Shown here: positions 18,006 through 27,018 of the stretch, piece by piece | Position numbering within the stretch: the stretch's first letter is position 1 | How the letters are laid out: every line of letters begins with the position of its first letter | Origin: JBNKVT01 sp050299335 | GTDB taxonomy: Bacteria; Pseudomonadota; Alphaproteobacteria; Rhodobacterales; Rhodobacteraceae | Assembly (NCBI GenBank): GCA_050299335.1 | Contig: JBNKVT010000053.1 | Span: 1 to 64,000, forward strand | Length of the DNA stretch: 64,000 nucleotides | Direction of reading: 5' to 3' | Program-made: the position numbers and the translations under genes | The notes under the pieces: model-generated | Database searches by the model: none | What the model was told of the DNA's origin: nothing | Seen by the model: the letters and a program-made list of their open reading frames with translations, nothing else

Positions 18006-21000
18006 TTGTCGCTTCCTTGGATGAAGATATTGGTCGCCGCTTTCTTGCCGGTATTCGGGCTCCATTTAAAATGAGACCCATCGGGGTAATCATTGCGGAA
18101 AGTGGCGGCGTCGGCGTTGGGGATATAGACTTTCGCATGCTTGCCACCGCCCTTGGCGTCGACATATTCCAGCACCTTCAGCTTCACGGTCCGATTGCGG
18201 AAAACCACCTTCTTGGTGGAACCGTTGCTGACCGTCTGATCCCCGAGATTGTAGGTTACCACAGCCGAAACCGGGTCCCTGTAGGACTTGCCCGGGGTTA
18301 TGCCGGATACGATCACGGCGGTGCCATCCGCCGGATCGCCGTCCTTGATGCCGCCTTCCGTCGTCGTGGTGACAGGCTCCTTGTTCGCAGTCCCGGAGCT
18401 GTTGTCCTGATCCGCCTCTCCGGCATCCCGAACCCCGCCTTCCGCCTGATCGGCCTCGCCCGCGATACCACCACCGCCTTCGCCACCTTCCCCGCCATCG
18501 TCCGATGCGGCGTCCTTGTCGCCGGAGGTCCCGCCTCCGCCGTCGCCACCGCCATCGCCGTCACCCTGCTGCGCCGCCGTTCCGCCGTCTCCGCCCCCGT
18601 CTCCACCACCGTCCTGTGACTGATCTCCCCCGCCTAGCCCGTCGCCATCACTGTCGGCCCCGCATTCGAAATCGCTGGCCTTCGGCATCTCGACCGAACC
18701 GTCGAGTTCCTTGCACAGAAGTTCGTCCAGGTCGAAATCCGGCAGCGGATCGGGGGTGGAGACCGTGATACCCTCCAGCAGCGGCCGAACATGATCGATG
18801 ATCTTGCCCGCCACCATCTTCGGGATCGCCTTGACGGTATCGAGCACCAGCAACTCGTCAGCGATGAACTTCCGCGCCCGGCAGCTTTCCAGCACATAGG
18901 CCGCCAGATGCTCGGTCGGCGACAGGCCGACCAGGCCAAGCAGGAAATCGACCCCGGCGACGATACAGGCGATGCCCACGGTCTCGACCCCGCCGGCGAT
19001 ACAGGCAATCAGCCGCCCGGCATTGATCGCGGCTTTGGCAATCGAGACCAGAAGCCTGGCGGTTTCAAGATAGCTGAGCACCGCCTCGTATTCGGTCTTC
19101 AGATCATTTACGATCTTCTCGGCCAGCGCATCGATCTGGGCCTCGATCTCGGCCGCCTGAGCCTCGATATCGGCCAGCACCTTGTCGACCTCACCGGCAA
19201 TCGTCGCGTTCTTCACGTTCTCGATGGCCTTGTTCATCAGGGCCTCGAAGCCCGACTGCACGCAACTGGCCAGCAGATGCCCGATTTCGGGCAGGATCAT
19301 CGTGAAGAGCTGCATGATCATACGGCCGGCGACACGCATCATCGTCGCCCCGATACCACGCGACTTGGAGAAGGACTTCTTGCGGCCCTCCCAGAACGTG
19401 GTCAGCTTGTTGCGTATCCCCGAATAGAGGTTGACCACCTTGACGAAAGCCCCACCAAACAGCCGCCGCATGCCGCCGATAAGCTTTCCGGAAGCGCCTT
19501 CCATCAGATAGCCGGTATTGACGGCCTTCTGGGAGGCGTCCAGTTTCTTCTCGTCGATCTTCGGCGGCGTTCGCCCGCCACCGGGATCGATGCCGCCCAG
19601 CATGTCGACGGTATTCCTGACCGCCGTATCGAACGCCAGCTTTTCGAGACTCTCCTTGCCCGTCCCGGTCTTGGGATCGGCAAATTTCCCGAAATCCGTG
19701 GTGAATTTCGTCTGGTCCTTCTTCCAGGTTGCGTAATTCTTGACGAACGGATCGGCCTTGACCGGCGGCTTGCGCTTCTTCAGCGGCTGAACCTTTGGCG
19801 GTGCGCTCTGGGCGGCCGGGCGACGGCGCGCCTTGGGTTTCTTGCCGGATGGATCGGTCCTGACCTGCTCGAACAGCAGAACCGCCGCCCCGGTGCCCTC
19901 CTCGACCTTGTCCCTGTCCTTCTTCGTGGTCTGCTCGTCCGGCTGGACCGGCCAGAAATAGTACTCCCAGAGATAGGGCTTGTTAGGGTTCTGACGGTAA
20001 AAAAGCTTTCCTTTGTGCGAGTTGTCCGCCATCCGAGTGCCGATCTTTTCGCCATCATTGATCTGATAGGGCCAGAGCGTGATATTCGACCCCGCTTCCC
20101 TGACCTGGTCCTCACCGCTCAGGGCAGGCATCTCGGAGGCGGAGAAATTCCAGTCAGGCAGGCGCGCATTTGGCTGGCCGGTCCCAGGAGCAGGAGGCGT
20201 GCTCATGTCCAGAATATGATTTCCGCGGGTCTGAAGCGTATCGTAGTAGCGTTTTGCGAAATTGAACCCGCTTACATAGTTATCGACCTGTTTCTTGGCC
20301 ACACTCGACTTGTCTCCGCCCCCCGCAAACTTCATGTCGCCGATCTCGTGGCTATCAGGCGCATCCGTGGCATCACGCTCGAACTGCTTGTTGGTCCAGT
20401 GCCAAAGGGGTTCAGCTTCACCGTCGTGATATGTGGTATTGGCGCTGGCAGCCGAAATAGCCTGACCGTTGCGATAATGGTGGCTCGTCAAGTCCGGATT
20501 GAGCGGCAGTCCGGTCGGCTGGTAGACGTTGCCCTGCGTGTTGCCCTGGCGGCTCTGGGTCATGTACCAGCGGCGGGGATTGGGAACGTTCGAAACTCGC
20601 AACGCCCCGAGGCCGATCATTTTCTGGTTCGGCGACAAAACGAGATCCGCCGTGCCGAAGTTTTTCAGACTATCGACAAATTTCTTTTCACGATTCGCAT
20701 TCGGCACACGCACATGACCCATCAGCCTGTTGCGCCCCGTGGCATGCTGTACCGCCTTGTCGTGATGCGGCTTCATGCTCTTCCTGGTGTCACCCGGAGC
20801 GAAATAGATGCGGCCTCCCAGTTCCCGGCTTGCCCGCTGCACCTTCGGGCGACCCGGTGTCGCCTCGCGCTTTGTCGTGACCTCTCCCGGTGCCGTCTGC
20901 TGCAGCACATGGGCCAGTTCATGGGCCAGCGTAAAACTGGGGGCAGTGCCTTCGGACCGGCTGAGCCAGACATGGTTCTCATAGGTAAAGGCTCTCGCGG

Positions 21001-21667
21001 CAATCGAGCCGTTCAGCCGGTCCGCCTCGCCGCCCTCATGCACCCGAACCCCCGACAGGTCGCGCCCCATCCGGTCCTCGTAAAAGCTCCGCGTCGCATC
21101 GGGCAGCGCCCGCCCGCCCGAGGTCAGCTGCGAGGCACTTGCCCCGATCGTCTCGCCCCCAGCCCCCGGGGCTTCGCGGCGGCGCACCGCCCCGCCGCTC
21201 TCGTCGCGCTCCCTGGTCGACGCCGTTGCTGCGCGGCGCACAACAGGCCGCATCCGCACGTCATTGCCCTCGTCGCTGAGGGTCGAAATATCCGGCTTCC
21301 GCCGCAGCCGGTCCTCATGGTCGCCGCCACAAGACGCACAGGCCCGCTGCACCGCAGCCCCCGCCGGTCCTGCCTCCGCCGGCCCGCCAACGCCAGCACC
21401 GGGCATCGCCATGACATGGGCGGCAATCCGGTCGGCCTCGCGCTCGAACGGGTCGTTGACCGGCCCGACTTCGAGCCTGGGGCGGACCGGCATTTCGTCC
21501 TCTGCGGCACAAGAAGCACATTTACGCCGAAGCGCCGGGACCTCGGACAGCGAGGACATCCCGGACCCGGCCCTGTCGGCAAACCCCTCTCCCGCGGACG
21601 AAGATTGCCGCGCCGGGGCGGCGGCGGTCTGGGTCGGTGGTGCGACGGCATGGGCGACGGCGCTCAC
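18002..21667 (-). CDS. DUF4157-domain protein, 1221 aa, putative eCIS cargo
   Basis: The GTG start overlaps the previous cargo gene as GTGA. Residues about 48-56 (KCASCAAED) and 110-113 (CASC) carry CxxC pairs. The DUF4157 domain spans about 190-265: YEDRMGRDLSGVRVHEG, then AHELAHVLQQ with HELAH at 249-253, an HExxH-like metalloprotease signature that in eCIS is associated with loaded effectors. Beyond it are an unclassified beta-rich region to about 600, a helical and partly hydrophobic region (about 690-960) with a coiled-coil stretch (VLADIEAQAAEIEAQIDALAEKI), a long Gly/Asp-rich linker (about 1020-1100) and a roughly 110-aa C-terminal globular domain rich in strands. The function of the C-terminal domain is unknown; the helical region could be pore-forming or structural. 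It may also serve as a length ruler, as no other tape-measure gene is visible. Confidence 0.75.
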   Translation of the reverse strand: MSAVAHAVAPPTQTAAAPARQSSSAGEGFADRAGSGMSSLSEVPALRRKCASCAAEDEMPVRPRLEVGPVNDPFEREADRIAAHVMAMPGAGVGGPAEAGPAGAAVQRACASCGGDHEDRLRRKPDISTLSDEGNDVRMRPVVRRAATASTRERDESGGAVRRREAPGAGGETIGASASQLTSGGRALPDATRSFYEDRMGRDLSGVRVHEGGEADRLNGSIAARAFTYENHVWLSRSEGTAPSFTLAHELAHVLQQTAPGEVTTKREATPGRPKVQRASRELGGRIYFAPGDTRKSMKPHHDKAVQHATGRNRLMGHVRVPNANREKKFVDSLKNFGTADLVLSPNQKMIGLGALRVSNVPNPRRWYMTQSRQGNTQGNVYQPTGLPLNPDLTSHHYRNGQAISAASANTTYHDGEAEPLWHWTNKQFERDATDAPDSHEIGDMKFAGGGDKSSVAKKQVDNYVSGFNFAKRYYDTLQTRGNHILDMSTPPAPGTGQPNARLPDWNFSASEMPALSGEDQVREAGSNITLWPYQINDGEKIGTRMADNSHKGKLFYRQNPNKPYLWEYYFWPVQPDEQTTKKDRDKVEEGTGAAVLLFEQVRTDPSGKKPKARRRPAAQSAPPKVQPLKKRKPPVKADPFVKNYATWKKDQTKFTTDFGKFADPKTGTGKESLEKLAFDTAVRNTVDMLGGIDPGGGRTPPKIDEKKLDASQKAVNTGYLMEGASGKLIGGMRRLFGGAFVKVVNLYSGIRNKLTTFWEGRKKSFSKSRGIGATMMRVAGRMIMQLFTMILPEIGHLLASCVQSGFEALMNKAIENVKNATIAGEVDKVLADIEAQAAEIEAQIDALAEKIVNDLKTEYEAVLSYLETARLLVSIAKAAINAGRLIACIAGGVETVGIACIVAGVDFLLGLVGLSPTEHLAAYVLESCRARKFIADELLVLDTVKAIPKMVAGKIIDHVRPLLEGITVSTPDPLPDFDLDELLCKELDGSVEMPKASDFECGADSDGDGLGGGDQSQDGGGDGGGDGGTAAQQGDGDGGGDGGGGTSGDKDAASDDGGEGGEGGGGIAGEADQAEGGVRDAGEADQDNSSGTANKEPVTTTTEGGIKDGDPADGTAVIVSGITPGKSYRDPVSAVVTYNLGDQTVSNGSTKKVVFRNRTVKLKVLEYVDAKGGGKHAKVYIPNADAATFRNDYPDGSHFKWSPNTGKKAATNIFIQGSDK

Positions 21668-23622
21668 AATCCCCAGCTCCTCGGGTCCATGAACTCGGTG
21701 ATCCCGCGCGATACCGCCCGCTTGGCGCGGTCGATCATCTCCTGGTTTTCCTGTTCGGCCATTTCTTCACCGAACTTCTCGCCGCGATTGTCGGCGACGA
21801 TATCGGGAATGCTGTAGCCCTCGGGGTCCATGCCCAGCCACTGCTCGGCCTCGTCGAACAGTTCCTTGCCGTAGGTGAAGGCCTCGGGTGCGAGGATGCC
21901 GTAGCTCTTGTATTGGAGATACGCTGTGAAGACAAAATGCCGGAACTTGTCCCAGCCGTTGGTTGAATCGGTGCCGACCACCTTTTCGTAATGCTTCCGG
22001 AGCGCACTGCCCTTGTTGCCCCACTGGACGTCATCCAGCTCGGAAAAGGCATCGCCATAGTCCCGCCCGTTGCGGCGCAGTTCCTTGTTGAAAAGGTAGC
22101 GGGCAAGGATCTCGTAGTAATTCGACGGAAACTTGCCGGTACCGTAGAGCTTCTTGTCGCTGTTGATCTTCGCAATTCCCTTGCGGATCAGGTAGGGCAG
22201 CTTTTTCTTCTTCTTTTTCTTCTTCGGATCGCGCCGCACCACCGGCCCCAGCGGCTGGCGCTGGATCAGCGCCTCCGAGGCCGAGATCGCGTTCATCCGC
22301 ATGTGCAGCGGCACCCGCCGGACGGTCTTCTTCTTTGGCGGCGTGGTCTTCTTCTTGGGCCTGGCCTTGTATTTCACATGCACCGGTATCTGCGCGGTGT
22401 TCTTGACGATAAGATCGTGGATCTTCTTGTTGTCCGAGGTGTTCCAGATGCCGATGCACCCGGCCGTGCCGTTATGGTTGGCATCCTGGTGCAGATAGAA
22501 ACCGCCGGTGCGCTTGGTGCTCCACTTGCGCGAAATCGAGGTGCCGAGGGTTTCGTGCAGCCGGGTGCGGTACTTGCCCCAAGCGGTTGTGTTGAACTTT
22601 CCGGGCGGGTTGGATTCAACCTCCGCCGGGTTGAGGTAATACTCTCCTTCCGGGATCGGCCCCTTGTCGGGAACGTCCTGGTATTTCGGGTCGGTATAGT
22701 CCACCCCGCCGGTTTTCTTCGACGGCATCAGTCCCGATATCGCCTTGTAACTGGCCGAGACCGCGCCCGAGACCTTCGCCTCGGCGCCGTCGAAATCGAT
22801 CCTTGTGATGTCGCCGCTGCCACGGTCCCACCAGCCCTCGGCGGCCTTTCCGGCGGCATCGGCGGCCTTTCCGGCCTTGTCGATAGCCTTGTCGGCCAGG
22901 TCTGCACCCTGTTTGAGCTTGCGCTTGCCAAAGCGTTCTGCCCGGTCCCAGAGCTTGCGCGGATCGGGTAAATCGTAGCGCTGGACGCGCTTGGCCCGCA
23001 CCCCGCCATCCTGTTGCAGCGTGTGGGTCAGTTCATGAGCCATCAACCAGCGGCCCTCGGCGCTTTCGGGGCGGTAAGCACCTGAATTGAATGCGATATC
23101 CTTGCCGACCGTATAAGCCCGAGCGTCGATGGACGCTGCCGCATAGGCCGCGTTCGAGCCCTCATGGATGCGAACATCCGAGAAATCCTGCCCGAAGCGC
23201 GGCTCGAAATAGCCGCGTTCGGTCGCACTCATCGGACGCCCGCCCGACTGGACGGCCTGCGCCGCCATCTCGGCACCGCCGCCGCTTGCTGCCGCCGCGC
23301 CGGCGGTGCGGCTGGTCTGCACGCCGGCCTGCGATATGGGTGTGACCTGCCCCGGAGCCTCGCCATCGCCGGTCACCTGGTCGGCAACCCGGTCCGCTTC
23401 GGCTTCCAGCGGGTCGTCGATAGCCCCCAGTTCGGCTTTCGGCTGGACCGGCATCTCGTCTCCGGCACCGCAGGCCGCGCAGCGCTGGACCGCCGGAACC
23501 CCAGCCAGAGACCCGCTCAAGGTTGCCGCATCGCCGCTGCGAACTTCGCCTGCAGCCTCGACCGGCTTTGCCGTCGGCATTAGGGTGGTTTTCGAGATTT
23601 CGCTATGCCCCGACCGCCCCAT
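21664..23622 (-). CDS. DUF4157-L,D-transpeptidase-like-toxin-like putative eCIS cargo
   Basis: A 652-aa multidomain protein starting MGRSGHSE, chosen because GGAAGGGG-like bases precede this ATG and the previous gene stops 3 bp upstream. CAAC lies at residues 48-51. The DUF4157 domain (about 131-205) includes FGQDFSDVRIHEG and LMAHELTHTLQQ (HELTH at 196-200). Residues about 320-418 resemble a YkuD/DUF2778 (Tlde1)-type L,D-transpeptidase fold: GPIPEGEYYL, then FYLHQDANHNGTAGCIGI with H378 and C389 as likely catalytic pair, which suggests peptidoglycan as target. Two lysine-rich linkers (422-432 and 466-474, the latter eight lysines) precede a C-terminal domain (about 475-652) with WDKFRHFVFTAYL and DIVADNRGEKFG motifs, reminiscent of FRH...NxxG domains in polymorphic toxins. 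Activities are inferred, not shown. Confidence 0.75.
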   Translation of the reverse strand: MGRSGHSEISKTTLMPTAKPVEAAGEVRSGDAATLSGSLAGVPAVQRCAACGAGDEMPVQPKAELGAIDDPLEAEADRVADQVTGDGEAPGQVTPISQAGVQTSRTAGAAAASGGGAEMAAQAVQSGGRPMSATERGYFEPRFGQDFSDVRIHEGSNAAYAAASIDARAYTVGKDIAFNSGAYRPESAEGRWLMAHELTHTLQQDGGVRAKRVQRYDLPDPRKLWDRAERFGKRKLKQGADLADKAIDKAGKAADAAGKAAEGWWDRGSGDITRIDFDGAEAKVSGAVSASYKAISGLMPSKKTGGVDYTDPKYQDVPDKGPIPEGEYYLNPAEVESNPPGKFNTTAWGKYRTRLHETLGTSISRKWSTKRTGGFYLHQDANHNGTAGCIGIWNTSDNKKIHDLIVKNTAQIPVHVKYKARPKKKTTPPKKKTVRRVPLHMRMNAISASEALIQRQPLGPVVRRDPKKKKKKKKLPYLIRKGIAKINSDKKLYGTGKFPSNYYEILARYLFNKELRRNGRDYGDAFSELDDVQWGNKGSALRKHYEKVVGTDSTNGWDKFRHFVFTAYLQYKSYGILAPEAFTYGKELFDEAEQWLGMDPEGYSIPDIVADNRGEKFGEEMAEQENQEMIDRAKRAVSRGITEFMDPRSWGL

Positions 23623-23624
23623 CT

Positions 23625-23882
23625 TTACCCCTTCCCGCCCGCAAGCACCGCCGCGATCCCCCGCCCAATGGCGGCTCCCTTCTGCGCCGGGCCGGTCTCG
23701 GCCGACGTGAGGTTCAGCGACAGCCGTGGCTGCGAGGCCGCCTCCGTCGCACCCCTCCCGCCCCTGAGACCATCCGCCAGCGTCAGGCGCAACGCGTCGG
23801 CAACCGCCGCCGCGTCTGCCGGCGTTGCTCCAGGGATTTTCAACGCTCCAATCCGCAGCCGTATCTTTGCAGGCCCGCTCAT
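23625..23882 (-). CDS. Small eCIS-operon protein of unknown function (85 aa)
   Basis: An 85-aa product (MSGPAKIRLRIGALKIPG...) encoded between the ATPase and the first cargo gene. The start at 23882 overlaps the ATPase stop as ATGA; a start three codons earlier is possible. It has an N-terminal strand pair, an Ala-rich helix (ADAAAVADALRLTLADGL), and a Gly/Ala-rich tail. No family is recognised. The position next to the ATPase and cargo suggests a loading or assembly accessory, which is inference from context only. Confidence 0.65.
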   Translation of the reverse strand: MSGPAKIRLRIGALKIPGATPADAAAVADALRLTLADGLRGGRGATEAASQPRLSLNLTSAETGPAQKGAAIGRGIAAVLAGGKG

Positions 23883-25762
23883 TGCTGCCACCCGGCCGCC
23901 TCGGCATCGGTCATCGACCGGCCGACCTTGGCGTATTCCTGCCTTGCCGCCTGCATCAGCGTGTCCATCGTCACCGAAGCGCCCTCGTCGGCAGCCAGGA
24001 AACTTGCCCCCAGAGCGATATTCCGGATCGACCCGCCCGAGACGTTGAGCTGCGCCAGACGCGTAAAATCGAGCGCCTCGGTCGGCGTCGCCTTGGGGAA
24101 AATCCGCTGCCAGATCGCCAGACGCTCAGGCACCGAAGGAAAGCGGAAATCGACACAGAAGCGGATGCGGCGCAGGAACGCCTCGTCGATATTGTCGCGC
24201 AGGTTGGTGGTCAGGATTGACAGGCCCCGGTAAGCCTCCAGCCGCTGCAACAGGTAGGACACCTCGATATTGGCGTGCCGGTCATGGCTGTCGCGCACCT
24301 CCGAGCGTTTGCCGAACAGCGCGTCCGCCTCGTCAAACTGCAGGATCACCCCGCCTCCCTCGGCGGCATCAAAGACCCGGCGAAGGTTCTTTTCCGTCTC
24401 GCCGACCCACTTCGAGACAATGGCCGAGAGGTCCACCCGGTAGACATCCAGATTAAGCGCATTGCCGATCACCTCGCCCGCCATCGACTTGCCCGACCCC
24501 GACGGCCCCGAGAACAGCGCCGACACCCCCAGCCCCTTGTTCTGCAGCTTCGGCGCAAAGCCCCAGTCCTCATAGACCCGCGCCCGGTTCCTGACCTGCG
24601 CGGTGATCGACCGCAGAATGTCCTTCTGCTTGTCCGGCAACACCAGATCGTCCCAGCCCGCAGGACTGTCGATCCGCTGCGCCAGATCGTCCATCCGGGG
24701 ACGCGCGGCCACCCGGCAGGCCTCCCAGGCCGCCTCGGCCAGAGCGGCATCCTCGCCCTCGCCACCGGCCTCAGGGATCGAGCCCAGCTCGGCAGCGATG
24801 CTTTCGGCCTGTTCCGGGCCGATCTGGAAGGTCCCGGCAAGCCTCGGCAGGGTGCCGTTCAGCCGCGCCCCCATCTCGCCCAGAGCCGCCTCCCAGACAG
24901 GCTGCTGTTCGGCGGCGGTCATGGCGGGCAGTTCCAGCCTTGTCGCCGGTCGCTGACCAACACGGATAGCCTCGGGCGACAGGATCGCGAGCGGGCCTGG
25001 ATAGGTCTCGGCAAAGAGCTGCACCAGTTTGTCCTCGGCTCCAGGCTCATGGACGAGCGCCAGACGACAACCGGCAAGGGTCAGATCGCGGGCGATGTCG
25101 CGGGCCAGCGAGGTCAGCTCGGCAGGATACGCGGGCAGAAGCTGCGAATTCAGCGCATAAGCCCCCTGCCCGAACTCGTCGGCAGCCGAGGCGAATGCCG
25201 CCAGCTTGCCTTCGGTATCCGGCCCGACCAGATGCAGCACCGGCCTGCCGGGCAGCGAGAATCGCCCCCCGATCCGCGTTGCCAGTTGCTGCCGGTTCGC
25301 GGTCAGCCGCTGACCCGGACGCACCGGCCGCAGCATCCCCGCCACGGCCTCGCTCAGCCCCCCGGCCCCCACCAGCCGCATCAGCGCCGGTTCGCTCAGC
25401 ATCACCCGGCGCTGCACAAAGCCTCCCTGCCCCTCGATCGTGACCAGCCCGCCCCGGCGCAGGGGCGCATCCGCCGAAAGAGCGTGCCAATGGGCACCCG
25501 GCAGGAGTGAAAGCGCCATCGCGACGGTGGGCGCGGTAAGATCGGGATTGTCGGCAAAGGCCGTCAGATAGGTGCGGGCTTCGGCTTCCAGATTCACGAA
25601 AGCGCATAAAAGCAGGAGGTTACGGCCAAATTCGTCCAGACCGAAAAGCGCGGCAATCTCGTCGGCGGCGGTGACCGGCGGATCGGCCTCCTCGCCTTCC
25701 AGCCAGGCGCGGACGGCGTCGAAAGCCTCGGGCAGCGGGGCAAGTCTGAGTGTCTTGTTCAT
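23879..25762 (-). CDS. AAA+ ATPase of the injection system (Afp15-like)
   Basis: The 627-aa protein carries a C-terminal AAA+ module: Walker A GPSGSGKS at 419-426, Walker B VILQFDEADALF at about 472-483, sensor/arginine-finger region LTTNLRDNIDEAFLRRI, and the SGGSIRNIALGASFLAA lid segment. The N-terminal 400 residues form an alpha-helical region followed by a degenerate ATPase-like domain (PVLHLVGPDTEGKLAAF), as in the eCIS ATPases Afp15/Pvc15. The family is needed for assembly or effector loading in Photorhabdus/Serratia systems. It is coupled by ATGA to both the DUF4255 gene upstream and the 85-aa gene downstream. Confidence 0.92.
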   Translation of the reverse strand: MNKTLRLAPLPEAFDAVRAWLEGEEADPPVTAADEIAALFGLDEFGRNLLLLCAFVNLEAEARTYLTAFADNPDLTAPTVAMALSLLPGAHWHALSADAPLRRGGLVTIEGQGGFVQRRVMLSEPALMRLVGAGGLSEAVAGMLRPVRPGQRLTANRQQLATRIGGRFSLPGRPVLHLVGPDTEGKLAAFASAADEFGQGAYALNSQLLPAYPAELTSLARDIARDLTLAGCRLALVHEPGAEDKLVQLFAETYPGPLAILSPEAIRVGQRPATRLELPAMTAAEQQPVWEAALGEMGARLNGTLPRLAGTFQIGPEQAESIAAELGSIPEAGGEGEDAALAEAAWEACRVAARPRMDDLAQRIDSPAGWDDLVLPDKQKDILRSITAQVRNRARVYEDWGFAPKLQNKGLGVSALFSGPSGSGKSMAGEVIGNALNLDVYRVDLSAIVSKWVGETEKNLRRVFDAAEGGGVILQFDEADALFGKRSEVRDSHDRHANIEVSYLLQRLEAYRGLSILTTNLRDNIDEAFLRRIRFCVDFRFPSVPERLAIWQRIFPKATPTEALDFTRLAQLNVSGGSIRNIALGASFLAADEGASVTMDTLMQAARQEYAKVGRSMTDAEAAGWQQ

Positions 25763-27018
25763 AGCGACAGCTCCGGTCCGGTGATCTGGCCAAGGGTCGC
25801 ACTGCCCGGGGTGGCGTCGATGGTCACCGGGCTCACCAGCCCGTCGACATCGGCACGCACCAGCCAGGTCCGGCGCGGCAGATCGGTGAAGGAAAAGTCG
25901 AGATCGGTGGCAGCGGCCCCATTCGGGTCCGGCGCGCGCCCCGGCAGCACCACCTGCCCGGGATTGGCCGGATCGCGGGAATCCAGCAGCAGCCGCACCG
26001 ACTGCTCCGGCCCGATGGCGGGCGAGAAGGTCACCGACAGCGTCCCCGTCGCCGTCTGCCCGCCCGCAGGAGCGTCATGCGCCCCGAGGGTGATCGACGG
26101 ATGCAGCGCAAAAGCCAGCGCATTCGAGCGGGCCCGGAGATGATCCGGCTGCCCGTCCCGTGCCGGGGCTATGGCCTGCAGCCGGTGGATGCCCACCGAA
26201 AGCGCCCCCCCGAACGTGGCTGCATCGAGCGGGATCTCCAGTGCCTCGGGCCTCTGCGTCACCCCATCGGTCACCAGCGCCGTCCCATCCGCCTCCAGCC
26301 CCAGCCCGAAGGCCCCGAGCCCGGCGCCGCCGACATGCAGCTTGCCGCCCCATACCGGGAACGACCGGAAATCCTCGGACCCGCCCGCCCGGTCGAGCCT
26401 CAGCGTCGAAATCGGCGCCACCCACAAGCCCGACCCCGCCACCGGCAGCGCCGGCGGCCGTGCCGTGCCGGTCTCCAGCAGGACATGGCTGACCCGGTAG
26501 GACAGCGACATGACATAGGGCACCTGATAGAAGATCGACCAGATTTTCGAGAAATCGTCGAGCGTCAGCATCTCGCGCGTCACCCTCAGCCGCGCCAGCG
26601 CCTTGTCGAGATCGCTGTCCTCGATCTCGTCATTATTGGCGATGGCCCCGGCGATGGTGGTCTTGCTCAACAGCGGCTGGTCTTCGAGCGACAGCATCAC
26701 CTCGCTCAACAGGATATCCGGTTCGAACGTGTCGTGATTGCCGTAGAAACTCAGCACGTAATGCAGGTCCAGCGCCAGGCTCGACGGGCGCTGCCGGTCA
26801 CCGGCAGCACTCCGCGAGGCCAGGTGGTCATTGGCATGGGTTGCATTGGGCTCGGCCCGGAAAAGATGCAGGTTGACCAGAGGGTTGGCGTCTTCGGCCA
26901 GTTTCGCGGTCGGGGTGCCCAGCCGCACATCGGCACCCGGCACAGCGGCAACCACCGAGGCCAGAAGGCGGCGCTTGAAGGCGGCATTGACCGCCGGGAT
27001 CGCCAGCGCGTTGCTCAT
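25759..27018 (-). CDS. DUF4255 protein, tail cap/terminator (Afp16/Pvc16-like)
   Basis: The 419-aa protein has the DUF4255 (Pvc16 N-terminal) pattern in residues about 5-185: AFKRRLLASVVAAVPGADVRLGTP, LVNLHLFRAEPN..HANDHLASRS, LALDLHYVLSFYGNHDTFEPDILLSEVMLSLEDQPLL and the KIWSIFYQVPYVMSLSYRVSHVLLE ending. Afp16/Pvc16 terminates tube and sheath polymerisation at the distal end. The C-terminal half (about 195-419) is Gly/Pro-rich with immunoglobulin-like strands, consistent with an added beta-sandwich. The start overlaps the Pro-rich gene as ATGA. Confidence 0.9.
   Translation of the reverse strand: MSNALAIPAVNAAFKRRLLASVVAAVPGADVRLGTPTAKLAEDANPLVNLHLFRAEPNATHANDHLASRSAAGDRQRPSSLALDLHYVLSFYGNHDTFEPDILLSEVMLSLEDQPLLSKTTIAGAIANNDEIEDSDLDKALARLRVTREMLTLDDFSKIWSIFYQVPYVMSLSYRVSHVLLETGTARPPALPVAGSGLWVAPISTLRLDRAGGSEDFRSFPVWGGKLHVGGAGLGAFGLGLEADGTALVTDGVTQRPEALEIPLDAATFGGALSVGIHRLQAIAPARDGQPDHLRARSNALAFALHPSITLGAHDAPAGGQTATGTLSVTFSPAIGPEQSVRLLLDSRDPANPGQVVLPGRAPDPNGAAATDLDFSFTDLPRRTWLVRADVDGLVSPVTIDATPGSATLGQITGPELSL

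Noticed and set aside
23043..23710. Plus-strand frames opposite the cargo gene considered as an immunity gene
   Set aside because: Arg/Pro/Ser-rich shadow sequences with no RBS; no immunity gene could be supported.
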